Source: Achromobacter sp. B7 (GTDB lineage Bacteria; Pseudomonadota; Gammaproteobacteria; Burkholderiales; Burkholderiaceae_B). Taken from it: a DNA stretch of 64,000 bases. Shown here one piece after another: positions 1 to 9,832 of the stretch. The stretch's first letter is position 1. Every line of letters starts with the position of its first letter. The notes under the pieces were generated by a model. That model did not search any database. It saw only the letters and a program-made list of their open reading frames with translations, and had not been told where the DNA came from. A program made the position numbers and the translations under genes. The stretch spans positions 5,766,001 through 5,830,000 of the forward strand of contig NZ_CP032084.1 in the NCBI RefSeq assembly GCF_003600685.1. Direction: 5' to 3'.

Positions 1-48
1 GGGACATTCACGGGTCACGCCCCGAGCCTCTGCGCGTAGCAAACGGTA

Positions 49-72
49 CAAGACCGCCATCGGGCGGTCTTG
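49..72 (+). terminator. Stem-loop, probable terminator of upstream gene
   Basis: A perfect inverted repeat pairs positions 49-58 with 63-72 around a 4-nt loop. The stem is 10 bp (CAAGACCGCC with GGCGGTCTTG). There is no strong T-run after it, so it may be a weak intrinsic terminator or a plain hairpin. The gene it would serve lies outside the window. Confidence 0.5.
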
Positions 73-129
73 TGCCTGGGTCGACGTGACCGGTGATCGA
101 TCAACCGGGCAAGTAGCAGGAGGCTTTTC

Positions 130-381
130 ATGGATACCCAGGAACTGGTAGCGCAGATGATCGTCAGGACATCACCCATGCGGCGCTTCGAGGACTGGCC
201 AGAAGTTCTGGCCGCCTACGCCGCGTGTCTTGAAACCGTGCAGCACAAGCTGACCACGCAAGAGATGAACGACCTGATCAATTTAGGCGCGGACTTTTAC
301 CGCACCTTGGCCCGGGCAGAAGACTACCGGCGCGGCGCCGACCTGGAGGCCCGAAGCCGAGCCACAGGCGGCTTGGGGTAA
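130..381 (+). CDS. Small hypothetical protein (83 aa)
   Basis: I do not recognise the family. The frame is open from an ATG preceded by AGGAGG at about 119-124, a good ribosome binding site, and it ends in TAA at 379-381. The protein is soluble and mildly acidic, with no membrane segment or signal peptide. It looks helical, with a motif TTQEMNDLINLGADFYR near the middle. It stops exactly where the convergent EAL gene ends, which fits a compact real gene. No function is proposed. Confidence 0.7.
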   Translation: MDTQELVAQMIVRTSPMRRFEDWPEVLAAYAACLETVQHKLTTQEMNDLINLGADFYRTLARAEDYRRGADLEARSRATGGLG

Positions 382-1158
382 TCAGCCCACATTGGATATC
401 GGCGGCATCGCCTTGAATGCGGGTTTGGCGAACAAATAGCCCTGCATGAGCGTGATGCCCTGCGCCGCCAGAAAGTCGCGTTCACCCACCGTTTCCACGC
501 CTTCGGCGATGAAGCGAATGCCAAGATCGGTACAGATCTTCTGCACGCCTGAAATGATGCGTTGACGCGCGGTATCGACATCGATACCGCGCACAAGCGC
601 CATGTCCAGCTTGATGAGGTCAGGCTGGAAGTCCGCCAGCAGCGTCAAGCCCGAATAGCCCGCGCCAAAGTCGTCGATGGCCGTCTGAAAACCGTAGGAT
701 TTGTAGGCCTGAAAGATCTTCAGCAGATGGGCGCGGTCAGTGATGCTTTCGCCTTCGATGGTTTCGAAGATGATCCGGTTCACCGGAAAGCCGTGCCGCT
801 CCGCGGCCTCGAAGGTGGTGCGAATACATGCGGCGGGTTGATAGACCGCATTCGGCATGAAGTTGATGGACAGGAAACGGTCCATCCCCATCCTGGCCGC
901 GAGTTCGATGGCGGTGGTGCGGCAACGCTGATCGAAATGGTAGCGGTTGGCGTCGTCCACTTGCGACAACACCGAGGCTGCGGGCTGGCCTTCAGGCCCG
1001 CGCACCAGCGCCTCGTAGGCATAGGCCTGGCCAGACGCCAGATCGACGATGGGCTGAAACGCAAACGCCATGTCGATGGGCGCGGCCTCGTCAGATTTGC
1101 AACCTTGGCACTGGCCGCCTGACGCGGTCGACTCTGCTTGGCCGTGGATAGGAATCAT
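382..1158 (-). CDS. EAL-domain cyclic-di-GMP phosphodiesterase
   Basis: A stand-alone EAL domain of 258 residues, expected to hydrolyse c-di-GMP to pGpG in the cytosol. Visible motifs are YEALVRG (EAL at residues 49-51), an ETIEGESI segment, the loop DDFGAGYSGL, IKLD, AEGVET and QGYLFAKP. The metal and catalytic signatures therefore look intact and an active enzyme is likely. The N-terminal 30 residues carry a C-x2-C pair (Cys17, Cys20) that is not part of the EAL fold. There is no clear Shine-Dalgarno sequence before the first ATG. An internal start at residue 30 (MAFAFQP) would still keep the whole EAL domain but drop the cysteines. It ends against the stop of the convergent small gene. Confidence 0.9.
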   Translation of the reverse strand: MIPIHGQAESTASGGQCQGCKSDEAAPIDMAFAFQPIVDLASGQAYAYEALVRGPEGQPAASVLSQVDDANRYHFDQRCRTTAIELAARMGMDRFLSINFMPNAVYQPAACIRTTFEAAERHGFPVNRIIFETIEGESITDRAHLLKIFQAYKSYGFQTAIDDFGAGYSGLTLLADFQPDLIKLDMALVRGIDVDTARQRIISGVQKICTDLGIRFIAEGVETVGERDFLAAQGITLMQGYLFAKPAFKAMPPISNVG

Positions 1159-1529
<371 letters not shown>

Positions 1530-1567
1530 ATTCAGTGAATTTGCCACGCTGAAAAACCGCGCTGACA

Positions 1568-1877
1568 AACTCGTACTACCAACTTAGCGGCGCTCAGTGC
1601 TACCAAGTTTTTTCTTTCCGCTGCATGTCTCGCGACTGCTGCGGCGACTATGCTCTGGTGACTTTGCTTTCGCTTCCCACCTTCGCTTTCCATCACCGCC
1701 GTTTCAACAGCGACCGCTATTAGAACCTATATTCCGCTTTTTTGAAAATCAGGTTTTGCTTTGGCTGCTTTGGTTGCTTTGGCTTCTGCGTTTAGCTTTT
1801 GCTTTTGGCTTCAACAACCCACCCGCTTTCAAACCAGCTAGCTACGCCCAACTTCAGCGCCGCTGTGGATTTCGGCT
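1568..1877. other. Intergenic, low-complexity, no gene seen
   Basis: About 310 bp lie between the tRNA and the 3' end of ispB. The + strand is T- and C-rich, with runs resembling the hexamer repeat at about 1753-1810. Open frames here are short and of biased composition. I see no clean intrinsic terminator for ispB and no promoter that I would defend. Confidence 0.4.
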
Positions 1878-2843
1878 TCAGCGATCTCTATTCACCGCGA
1901 AAGCGCAGAATTCTAGCAGAGAATTCAGAAAAGGCGAAACGGGGTAAATCGACAGCGCTTCGCGAGCCCGATCCGCTTCGGCCACAGCGGCCAGGCGGGC
2001 GTGTTCAAGCGCGTCGGTGGCCTGAATGGCTGCGGCCACGGCGGCGAAATCGGCGTCGCCCGTCTTGATGGCGTCGCGAATCAGTTGTTGTTGTTCGGGC
2101 GAGCCCACTTCCATCACGCGGATCAGCGGCAGCGTGGGCTTGCCTTCGCGCAGGTCGTCGCCCACGTTCTTGCCCAACGCGGCGGCGTCGCCGCTGTAGT
2201 CCAGCACGTCGTCAACCAGCTGGAACGCGGTGCCGACGTGGCGGCCATAGGCGGCGGCGGCGGCTTCCTGCTCGGGCGTGGCGCCTGCCAGCACCGCGCC
2301 CACCTGGGCGGCAGCTTCGAACAGCTTGGCGGTCTTGTAGCGCACCACTTGCAGGTAGCGGTCTTGCGAGACGTCGGGGTCGTGCACGTTCAGCAGCTGC
2401 AAGACTTCGCCTTCGGCGATCACCGTGGTGGCTTCGGACAGGATGCTCATGATGCGCATCGAGTCGGCTTCGACCATCATTTCAAACGAACGCGAATACA
2501 GGTAATCGCCAACGAGCACGCTGGCGGCGTTGCCGAACACGGCGTTGGCCGTTTCGCGGCCGCGGCGCAGGTCGGATTCGTCGACCACGTCGTCATGCAG
2601 CAATGTTGCGGTGTGGATGAATTCCACGACGGCGGCCAGCAGTTGGTGATGCGTGCCTTCGTAGCCCAGCGCGCGCGCCACCATCAAGACCATGGCCGGG
2701 CGCATGCGCTTGCCGCCCGCGCCAATGATGTAGTCGCCGATTGTGCGGATCAGAACCACGTCCGAATTCAGCCGCTCGCGGATGACCGCGTCGACAGCCT
2801 TCATATCGTCAGCAATGGGGGCAATAAGCGCGGGGAGATTCAA
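1878..2843 (-). CDS. ispB: Octaprenyl diphosphate synthase
   Basis: A 321-residue trans-prenyltransferase of the FPP/GGPP synthase fold that makes the octaprenyl chain of ubiquinone/menaquinone from IPP. Both aspartate-rich motifs are present: LLHDDVVDESDLRRG (first motif, D84-D85-x2-D88) and QLVDDVLDYSGD near residue 210. The substrate-binding segment GGKRMRPAMVL is also present. The length and the C-terminal ending AFAVNRDR match bacterial IspB. In related genomes ispB usually lies back to back with rplU. Here a catabolic gene and its regulator sit between them. Confidence 0.95.
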   Translation of the reverse strand: MNLPALIAPIADDMKAVDAVIRERLNSDVVLIRTIGDYIIGAGGKRMRPAMVLMVARALGYEGTHHQLLAAVVEFIHTATLLHDDVVDESDLRRGRETANAVFGNAASVLVGDYLYSRSFEMMVEADSMRIMSILSEATTVIAEGEVLQLLNVHDPDVSQDRYLQVVRYKTAKLFEAAAQVGAVLAGATPEQEAAAAAYGRHVGTAFQLVDDVLDYSGDAAALGKNVGDDLREGKPTLPLIRVMEVGSPEQQQLIRDAIKTGDADFAAVAAAIQATDALEHARLAAVAEADRAREALSIYPVSPFLNSLLEFCAFAVNRDR

Positions 2844-2997
2844 GACGTATCCGACAAGTGAAACGAGCCGCGAGGGGGCTCTTACCGCTGGGCCGCCAGG
2901 AATGGCGGGGGATTCGACCAGCGATTATACGGGGTGCGGCGGGTGCGGGGCGGCCCGCTGCCGCCCCCCAGTCAGCGCAAGCGCGCCGGTCGCCGCC

Positions 2998-4158
2998 CTA
3001 TCGAACCAGGCCGCGCTTGGCCAGGTTGGCGTACAGGGCCCGCACGCCGAACGTCCACGGTGTGATCTCGGTGGCCAACTGCACATCGTTGACCAGCGCG
3101 CCGATACGCTCGGACGCGATCTGGACGCGATCGCCCAGCTTGTGCGTGAAGCCGGTGCCGGGACCCTTGCGGTCCTGGCTGGGCGAGAACATCGTGCCCA
3201 GGAACAGCATGAAGCCGTCGGGGTACTGGTGGTGCGCGCCAAAAGCCTGGCGTACCAGGTCCTGGGGGTCGCGGCTGATTTCGCGCATGTGGCTGACGCC
3301 GTCCAGCGCGAAGCCGTCGGCGCCGTCGATGCGCAGCGACACATCGGCGTGGCGCACGCTGTCCAGGTCGAAATCCCCATCGAACAAGCGGATGAAGGGG
3401 CCGATGGCGCATGACCCGTTGTTGTCCTTGGCCTTGGTCAGCAGCAAGGCGCTGCGGCCTTCGATGTCACGCAGGTTGACGTCGTTGCCTAACGTGGCGC
3501 CCACGATCTCGCCACGGCTGTCCACGGCCAGCACGATCTCGGGCTCGGGGTTGTTCCACTGCGATTCGGGCAGCACGCCGATCTGCGCGCCGTATCCCAC
3601 CGATGCCATCGCGGGCGTCTTCGAGAAGATCTCGGCGTCGGGGCCGATGCCCACTTCCAGGTATTGCGACCACTGCCCGCGTTCGACCAATTCGGCTTTC
3701 AGCTTGATGGCTTCGGCGGAGCCGGGACGCAAGCGAGACAGATCCGAGCCGATCAAGGCCTGCATCCGCACACGGATTTCATCGGCGCGGCTGGCGTCGC
3801 CGCCCGCTTCTTCCTCGATCATCCGCTCCAGCAGGCTGATGGCGAACGTGACGCCGGCGGCCTTGATGGGTTGCAGATCGCACGGCGCCAACAGGCGCGG
3901 CCCGTCTTGCCCTTGCAAGGTGGCGGCCATCAGCGCGCGCACGTCGCCCAGCGATTCGCCTGCCGCGCCTTTGGCCAGCGTGACGCGATCAGGGCGATCC
4001 AGCAGATCGGACACGGTGGGGGCCACGGCGGTGATGTCAAACACCTCTCCGTTGCGCACCACCACGACGCTGGGCCCGTCCACCGGGGCCGGCCGCCAAA
4101 CACGGCCCACCAGCAAGGCGCCCGCCAGGTCGACGGGCAATGCGTTGTCTATGTTCAT
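2998..4158 (-). CDS. Fumarylacetoacetate hydrolase family protein
   Basis: A 386-residue FAH-fold protein. The C-terminal half has the expected metal-binding pattern: NPEPEIVLAVD supplies two acidic ligands and GATLGNDVNLRD matches the usual GYTxGNDVSxRD loop. FAH enzymes hydrolyse, hydrate or decarboxylate 2-keto acids in aromatic or sugar-acid breakdown. The subtype with an extended N-terminus is often found in sugar-acid (2-keto-3-deoxy-aldonate) pathways, but the substrate cannot be read from sequence. I chose the ATG at 4158 because GTGGAG lies 6 nt upstream. An in-frame ATG at 4191 has no such site. It is divergent from an IclR regulator that probably controls it. Confidence 0.85.
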   Translation of the reverse strand: MNIDNALPVDLAGALLVGRVWRPAPVDGPSVVVVRNGEVFDITAVAPTVSDLLDRPDRVTLAKGAAGESLGDVRALMAATLQGQDGPRLLAPCDLQPIKAAGVTFAISLLERMIEEEAGGDASRADEIRVRMQALIGSDLSRLRPGSAEAIKLKAELVERGQWSQYLEVGIGPDAEIFSKTPAMASVGYGAQIGVLPESQWNNPEPEIVLAVDSRGEIVGATLGNDVNLRDIEGRSALLLTKAKDNNGSCAIGPFIRLFDGDFDLDSVRHADVSLRIDGADGFALDGVSHMREISRDPQDLVRQAFGAHHQYPDGFMLFLGTMFSPSQDRKGPGTGFTHKLGDRVQIASERIGALVNDVQLATEITPWTFGVRALYANLAKRGLVR

Positions 4159-4253
4159 GAGTCTCCACGCTTTATGCCGACTGGGCGGCATTTCAATAAA
4201 GGTGCAACGAGTCTAGAAGAAGGCCGTTATCATGTCCAACATTCTGAATCGCA

Positions 4254-4269
4254 GTCCAATAGGTTGGAC
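4254..4269. promoter_or_regulatory. Candidate IclR operator palindrome
   Basis: GTCCAA-TAGG-TTGGAC is a perfect 6+6 palindrome ending 8 nt before the IclR start codon. A further half-site, GTCCAAC, lies at 4234-4240, twenty bases upstream. IclR-family dimers typically bind short palindromes in the shared promoter of a divergent target. That the IclR protein encoded at 4278 binds here is inference. Confidence 0.5.
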
Positions 4270-4277
4270 AAACAAAC

Positions 4278-5036
4278 ATGACCGCCGACTACGATGTGCC
4301 CGCCATCCGCCGCACCCACGACATCCTGCGGGTGCTGGCCAGCCGCCGCACCCCCGTCAAGGCCGCCGAACTGGCGCAGGCCTGCAAGCTGCCCAAAAGC
4401 ACGCTGTACCTGTTGCTGGACTGCCTGGAACAGCGCCGCTGGATCGAACGCAAAGAAGGCGGCTACCTGATCGGCATCGAGCTGATGTCGCTGGGCTTCG
4501 CCTACCTGCGCCACGACGGCCTGCAAGCCGCGTTCCACGAGGCGGCCGGCGAGTTCGTGACCCGCTGCAATGAAGTCGTGCAGCTCGCGGCGCTGGATGG
4601 CTTTGACGTGGTCTACATCGCCCGCGAGGACGCCCGCCGCCCCGTGCGGCTGGTCTCCGACTTGGGCATGCGCCTGCCCGCCCATGCTTGCGCGCTGGGC
4701 AAAGTGCTGCTGGCCAGCCTGGATCCCGACGCCCTGGCCGCCAGCGTGCCCGACCCGCTGCCCCGCGTGACGGACCGCACGCTGGCCACGCGCGACGCGC
4801 TGTATCAGGAATTGGACAAGGTGCGCCAGACAGGGCTGGGCCACGATCAGGAAGAACTGGCCACCGGCCTGGTGTGCTACGCCGCGTATGTGGGCGTCAC
4901 GCCCACGGGCAAGCGCGTGGCGGTCAGTACATCGATCCCCACTGACCGGCTGGACGACGCCCACCGGCGCGACATCATGGAGGGCATCCGCCGGGTGGCG
5001 CGCCACGTCTCCCAGCGCGTGGTGGCGCCCGCCTGA
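4278..5036 (+). CDS. IclR-family transcriptional regulator
   Basis: A 252-residue regulator with an N-terminal winged helix-turn-helix (VKAAELAQACKLPKSTLYLLLDCL segment, roughly residues 25-50) and a C-terminal IclR effector-binding domain. That domain begins near residue 75 and includes VYIARED and HACALGKVLLA. The effector is likely a small organic acid. It is transcribed divergently from the FAH-family hydrolase, with a palindromic operator candidate between them, so it most likely represses or activates that gene and itself. No specific ligand can be inferred. Confidence 0.92.
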   Translation: MTADYDVPAIRRTHDILRVLASRRTPVKAAELAQACKLPKSTLYLLLDCLEQRRWIERKEGGYLIGIELMSLGFAYLRHDGLQAAFHEAAGEFVTRCNEVVQLAALDGFDVVYIAREDARRPVRLVSDLGMRLPAHACALGKVLLASLDPDALAASVPDPLPRVTDRTLATRDALYQELDKVRQTGLGHDQEELATGLVCYAAYVGVTPTGKRVAVSTSIPTDRLDDAHRRDIMEGIRRVARHVSQRVVAPA

Positions 5037-5078
5037 AGCCCCCGCGCCACACCTAAGCCCTTAGCCCACAACAGGTTT

Positions 5079-5107
5079 TTGACTTTTGAAAAGTCACGCG
5101 CTAATAT
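5079..5107 (+). promoter_or_regulatory. Strong sigma70 promoter of rplU-rpmA
   Basis: TTGACT (5079-5084) and TAATAT (5102-5107) are separated by exactly 17 bp, close to the sigma70 consensus. The spacer start overlaps a perfect dyad, GACTTTTGAAAAGTC (5081-5095). The predicted start of transcription near 5114 leaves a long leader of about 225 nt before rplU. Confidence 0.8.
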
Positions 5108-5113
5108 TGCGGA

Positions 5114-5338
5114 TTCGGTCAGCAATGCCCGAATTACGTCGGTTGTTCGCGTAAACCCTTTGGGTGCCTTGTTCGGGATATTTCCACCCGGTACCTGGCA
5201 GTCAGGCCCCTTTCCTTCTGGCCCGCCGCATGTCAAATGCCGGCACACGGACAGGAAAGCGAACCTTCCAAAGTGGCAATCCCACCCAGCAGGGCGGGCC
5301 GCGCGAATGAACCCATTTACCTATTTAAGGAACACCCC
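5114..5338 (+). other. Long 5' leader of the rplU mRNA
   Basis: About 225 nt lie between the predicted transcription start and the rplU ATG. There is no gene in it. The ribosome binding site AAGGA is at 5327-5331. Ribosomal protein operons often carry autoregulatory leaders, and L21 leaders are described in Firmicutes. I cannot demonstrate a conserved fold here, so regulation through this leader is only a possibility. Confidence 0.4.
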
Positions 5339-5650
5339 ATGTACGCGGTCGTAAAAACCGGTGGCAAGCAGTATCGCGTTGCCGCTGGCGAAAAACTCAA
5401 GATAGAACAGATACCGGCAGACATTGGGCAAGAAATCACCCTGGACCAAGTGCTGTCCGTGGGCGAAGGCGACCAACTGAAAGTTGGCACGCCCCTCGTC
5501 TCCGGCGCTGTGGTCAAGGCAACGGTTCTTGCGCAAGGCCGCCACGACAAGGTCAAGATCTTCAAGATGCGCCGTCGCAAGCACTATCAGAAGCGTCAGG
5601 GCCACCGTCAGAACTACACCGAAATCCGCATCGAAGCCATCACGGCTTAA
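5339..5650 (+). CDS. rplU: 50S ribosomal protein L21
   Basis: A 103-residue protein starting [14 protein letters not shown], the invariant L21 N-terminus, and ending with the RNA-binding segment [22 protein letters not shown]. It binds 23S rRNA in the large subunit together with L20. The ATG at 5339 is set by AAGGA 7 nt upstream and by the family N-terminus. An upstream in-frame start would add unrelated residues. It is co-transcribed with rpmA 34 nt downstream from the strong promoter at 5079. Confidence 0.98.
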   Translation: MYAVVKTGGKQYRVAAGEKLKIEQIPADIGQEITLDQVLSVGEGDQLKVGTPLVSGAVVKATVLAQGRHDKVKIFKMRRRKHYQKRQGHRQNYTEIRIEAITA

Positions 5651-5684
5651 GTAGCGACTCGGTACCACTTAGCAGGAGCTAAAC

Positions 5685-5945
5685 ATGGCACAGAAAAAGG
5701 GCGGCGGCTCTACGCGAAACGGACGCGACTCAGAATCAAAGCGTCTGGGCGTCAAGACTTTCGGCGGTGAACTGATTCCCGCTGGTTCGATCATCGTGCG
5801 TCAGCGCGGTACTCGTTTCCACGCTGGCGTGAACGTCGGCATGGGCAAGGACCACACCCTGTACGCGCTGATCGACGGCAAGGTTCAATTCGGCTTCAAG
5901 GGCGCGTTGAACAAGCAAACCGTTTCGATCATCGCTGCCGAGTAA
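5685..5945 (+). CDS. rpmA: 50S ribosomal protein L27
   Basis: An 86-residue protein of typical length. It starts [16 protein letters not shown], the flexible N-terminal tail that reaches the peptidyl-transferase centre, followed by the family core [28 protein letters not shown] precedes the ATG. It follows rplU in the same operon and is closed by the intrinsic terminator at about 5996. Confidence 0.98.
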   Translation: MAQKKGGGSTRNGRDSESKRLGVKTFGGELIPAGSIIVRQRGTRFHAGVNVGMGKDHTLYALIDGKVQFGFKGALNKQTVSIIAAE

Positions 5946-5966
5946 TCGGACTAGCCACGGTCAGCG

Positions 5967-6027
5967 CAACGCGGTTTACCGCGTTGCCGAACGGCAAAAG
6001 CCCTGTCGCATGCGGCAGGGCTTTTTT
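5967..6027 (+). terminator. Tandem hairpins, intrinsic terminator after rpmA
   Basis: Two hairpins follow rpmA. The first pairs CAACGCGG with CCGCGTTG (5967-5986) around TTTA. The second has stem AAAAGCCCTG...CAGGGCTTTT, with GCATGC at the turn (5996-6024), and runs into T6 followed by GTTTT. The second is a textbook rho-independent terminator. It separates the r-protein operon from obgE. Confidence 0.9.
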
Positions 6028-6064
6028 GTTTTAAGCTTTTTTGTTTATGGCAATTGGCGAGTAA

Positions 6065-7273
<1,209 letters not shown>

Positions 7274-7328
7274 GCCATAATCGCAGTCCTTTCGATTACG
7301 TCTTTTTTCGCCGCAGCCGGCGCCTACC

Positions 7329-8465
7329 ATGTCTGCTGAAACACCTGCCGTTTCCGTCGTCACCCACGCCCAGCGCCTGGTCGCCAAAGTTGGCTCGTCG
7401 CTGGTCACCAACGAAGGCCGCGGCCTGGACCGCGCCGCCGTCGCGCACTGGGCCTCGCAGATCGCTGCCTTGCACAAGCAGGGCAAGCAGATCGTGCTGG
7501 TCTCCAGTGGCGCCATCGCCGAAGGCATGGCGCGGCTGGGCTGGCGCAAGCGCCCTTCCGTCATGCACGAATTGCAAGCCGCCGCCGCCGTCGGCCAGAT
7601 GGGCCTGTGCCAGGCCTACGAAGCGGCGTTCGCCGAGTACGGCCTGCGCACCGCGCAGATTTTGCTGACGCACGAAGACCTGGCCGATCGCCACCGCTAC
7701 CTGAACGCCCGCAGCACGCTGTTCGCGCTACTGCGCCTGGGCGTGGTGCCGATCGTGAACGAAAACGACACGGTCGTCACCGACGAAATCCGCCTGGGCG
7801 ATAACGACACGCTGGGCGCGCTGGTCACCAATCTGATCGAAGCCGACACGCTGATCATCCTGACGGATCAGCGCGGTTTGTACGATTCCGATCCTCGCAA
7901 GAATCCCGACGCTACATTCATGTCGCACGCGCAAGCGGGCGACCCGGCGCTGGAAGCGATGGCCGGCGGCGCAGGCAGCGGCATCGGCACGGGCGGCATG
8001 CTGACCAAGGTGCTGGCCGCCAAGCGCGCGGCGCACAGCGGCGCGCACACCATCATTGCCTCAGGCCGCGAGCGCAACGTGCTGACGCGATTGGCACAGG
8101 GCGAATGCATCGGCAGCGAACTGCGCGCCGTGCTGCCTGTGTGGTCCGCCCGCAAGCAGTGGCTGGCCGACCACCTGCGCCTGCGTGGCCGCGTGGTGCT
8201 GGACGACGGCGCCGTGCAGGCCCTGATGCGCGAAGGCAAGAGCCTCTTGCCCATCGGCGTGACCGACGTGCAAGGCGAGTTCGGCCGTGGCGACGTGGTG
8301 GCCTGCGTGGACAGCCAGGGCATCGAATGCGCGCGCGGTCTGATCAACTATTCGTCTGTCGATACGCGACGCATCCTGCGCCAGCCTTCGTCGCAGATCG
8401 CTCGCATCCTGGGCAGCATGACCGAACCCGAGCTCATGCATCGGGATAACCTGGTCGTTCTCTAA
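7329..8465 (+). CDS. proB: Glutamate 5-kinase
   Basis: A 378-residue enzyme that phosphorylates glutamate as the first step of proline synthesis. The amino-acid-kinase domain (about residues 15-265) carries [27 protein letters not shown] and [13 protein letters not shown]-terminal PUA domain (about 285-365) includes [10 protein letters not shown] and INYSSVD. Full-length ProB is feedback-inhibited by proline, and the PUA domain is often linked to that control. Its stop overlaps the stop of the convergent regulator by 3 to 4 bases. Confidence 0.97.
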   Translation: MSAETPAVSVVTHAQRLVAKVGSSLVTNEGRGLDRAAVAHWASQIAALHKQGKQIVLVSSGAIAEGMARLGWRKRPSVMHELQAAAAVGQMGLCQAYEAAFAEYGLRTAQILLTHEDLADRHRYLNARSTLFALLRLGVVPIVNENDTVVTDEIRLGDNDTLGALVTNLIEADTLIILTDQRGLYDSDPRKNPDATFMSHAQAGDPALEAMAGGAGSGIGTGGMLTKVLAAKRAAHSGAHTIIASGRERNVLTRLAQGECIGSELRAVLPVWSARKQWLADHLRLRGRVVLDDGAVQALMREGKSLLPIGVTDVQGEFGRGDVVACVDSQGIECARGLINYSSVDTRRILRQPSSQIARILGSMTEPELMHRDNLVVL

Positions 8466-9139
8466 TCCTGCGGTTCTTGCGGCGGGCTGTGCTGAAGCAA
8501 GATATAGCCCCAACCGCGCACGGCCAACACCGGCAGTTCAATATCGAAGCGGCGCGCCTTGGTGCGCAGCCGCGACACCAGCACGTCAACGCTGCGTGCG
8601 CCCTCGCGAGGATTGCACGGAAAGAAGCGATCGCGCCGCAGGCACTGGCCGGGCGCCCTTAGCAAGCGGACAAAAAAGTCGCGTTCGGTCAGCGTCAATG
8701 GCAAGCGTTCGCCGGCTGGGCCTGACAGCACGCGTTGGTCCAAGCGCCATGCAGGGCCGTCGGTGGAAGGCGGCAAGAGCCGGCGCCGCACATTGCGCAG
8801 CAACGCGTCCCATTCCTCGGGCTCCATACGGGCCGAACTATAAAAGTCCACACCCGCCTCCAGCGCCTCGACCCGTTCGCGCGCCGAGGCCACCGGCGAC
8901 TGCCACACCACCGCCGCGTCCGGCGCCGCGCGGCGCAAGGCCGCGATCAGCTTGGGGACCTCGGCGCCCTGCCCACGCAACACCATCGCGTCGACATCGT
9001 CCGTGCGCAGCCGTTCGAAAAGCTCGTCCGGTGACGCGCACGCGCTGACCTGCCATTGAAAATCACGCAAAGCAGCGACAAAATGATTGCTCGTCATTTC
9101 ATCAAGTTGCACGACGAACACGTTGCCCCGTTCATGCAT
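8462..9139 (-). CDS. OmpR/PhoB-type regulator with degenerate receiver
   Basis: A 225-residue protein with the outline of an OmpR-family response regulator. The N-terminal 120 residues follow the receiver pattern, but the site expected to hold the phosphorylated aspartate reads DAMVLRGQG, with arginine there. The conserved lysine near [11 protein letters not shown] is missing too. The C-terminal winged helix (about 130-220) is well kept, with [13 protein letters not shown] and the wing [10 protein letters not shown]. It is therefore probably a phosphorylation-independent DNA-binding regulator. No histidine kinase lies beside it. It is divergent from the XRE gene at 9219. Confidence 0.85.
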   Translation of the reverse strand: MHERGNVFVVQLDEMTSNHFVAALRDFQWQVSACASPDELFERLRTDDVDAMVLRGQGAEVPKLIAALRRAAPDAAVVWQSPVASARERVEALEAGVDFYSSARMEPEEWDALLRNVRRRLLPPSTDGPAWRLDQRVLSGPAGERLPLTLTERDFFVRLLRAPGQCLRRDRFFPCNPREGARSVDVLVSRLRTKARRFDIELPVLAVRGWGYILLQHSPPQEPQD

Positions 9140-9218
9140 GTGTCCTCGCCTCCAAAACTATCACCCAGGTAATGCTTATAACCACCAAAGTAAATCATGA
9201 GCAAGCTTCAATCGACTC

Positions 9219-9668
9219 GTGAAGACATTTTCAGACCGATTGAAGCAAGCCCGTCTTCTGCGTGGTCACACGCAGAAGACGCTCGCTCGTCTTGCGCGAA
9301 TCTCGCAAAGTGCAATCGCCAGTTACGAAAACGGGCTCCGGCATTCCAGCCGGTCCGTCCGTAAGCTTGCGCAGATTCTGAAGATTGAGCCTGAGTGGTT
9401 GGAGACCGGTAAGGGTCCCATGGAACTACCCATGGAAGGCTATGACCTGTCAGATACGCTGCCCGCGGCGGGCGTCGCCGAGACCATGCCACGCATGGCC
9501 CGACGGCCCCGTCCGCAAGCGCCCTGGCCGTTTCCCAACATTGCGCCGTCGCAATTCGACGGCCTGACACCCGATGATCGCGCCATGCTTGAAGCACTGA
9601 CGCAAACCTTCATCGAGACCGCGCAAGCGCGTCGCACGGTCAAGCCGCGCGGCCGCAAAATCGGCTGA
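9219..9668 (+). CDS. XRE-family helix-turn-helix regulator
   Basis: A 149-residue protein with an N-terminal Cro/C1-type HTH (RLKQARLLRGHTQKTLARLA, then SQSAIASYENG, about residues 7-45). A proline-rich linker and a short C-terminal segment of unknown role follow. The GTG at 9219 fits the usual distance to the HTH. It sits in a 79-bp divergent spacer with the pseudo-receiver regulator, so the two may be co-regulated. It ends at a strong terminator. Its targets are unknown. Confidence 0.85.
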   Translation: MKTFSDRLKQARLLRGHTQKTLARLARISQSAIASYENGLRHSSRSVRKLAQILKIEPEWLETGKGPMELPMEGYDLSDTLPAAGVAETMPRMARRPRPQAPWPFPNIAPSQFDGLTPDDRAMLEALTQTFIETAQARRTVKPRGRKIG

Positions 9669-9720
9669 TTCATCCTCCCATCCGATGCGCGCGATGGCCG
9701 CGCCGTCGGTTGCGGGCAAA

Positions 9721-9754
9721 AAAAATATCCGCACCTTTCGGTGCGGATATTTTG
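9721..9754 (+). terminator. Intrinsic terminator, bidirectional
   Basis: AAAATATCCGCACC (9722-9735) pairs perfectly with GGTGCGGATATTTT (9740-9753) around TTTC. The A-rich and T-rich flanks suit both strands. It lies between the convergent XRE gene and the SecD-head lipoprotein gene and can end transcription from either side. Confidence 0.9.
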
Positions 9755-9832
9755 ATTCAAGCGCCTGCAAATAACCAACTTCTGCCGCTTTTGCGACCTC
9801 GGCTTATCCGCAGGAAGATCGGTGATCAGTGA

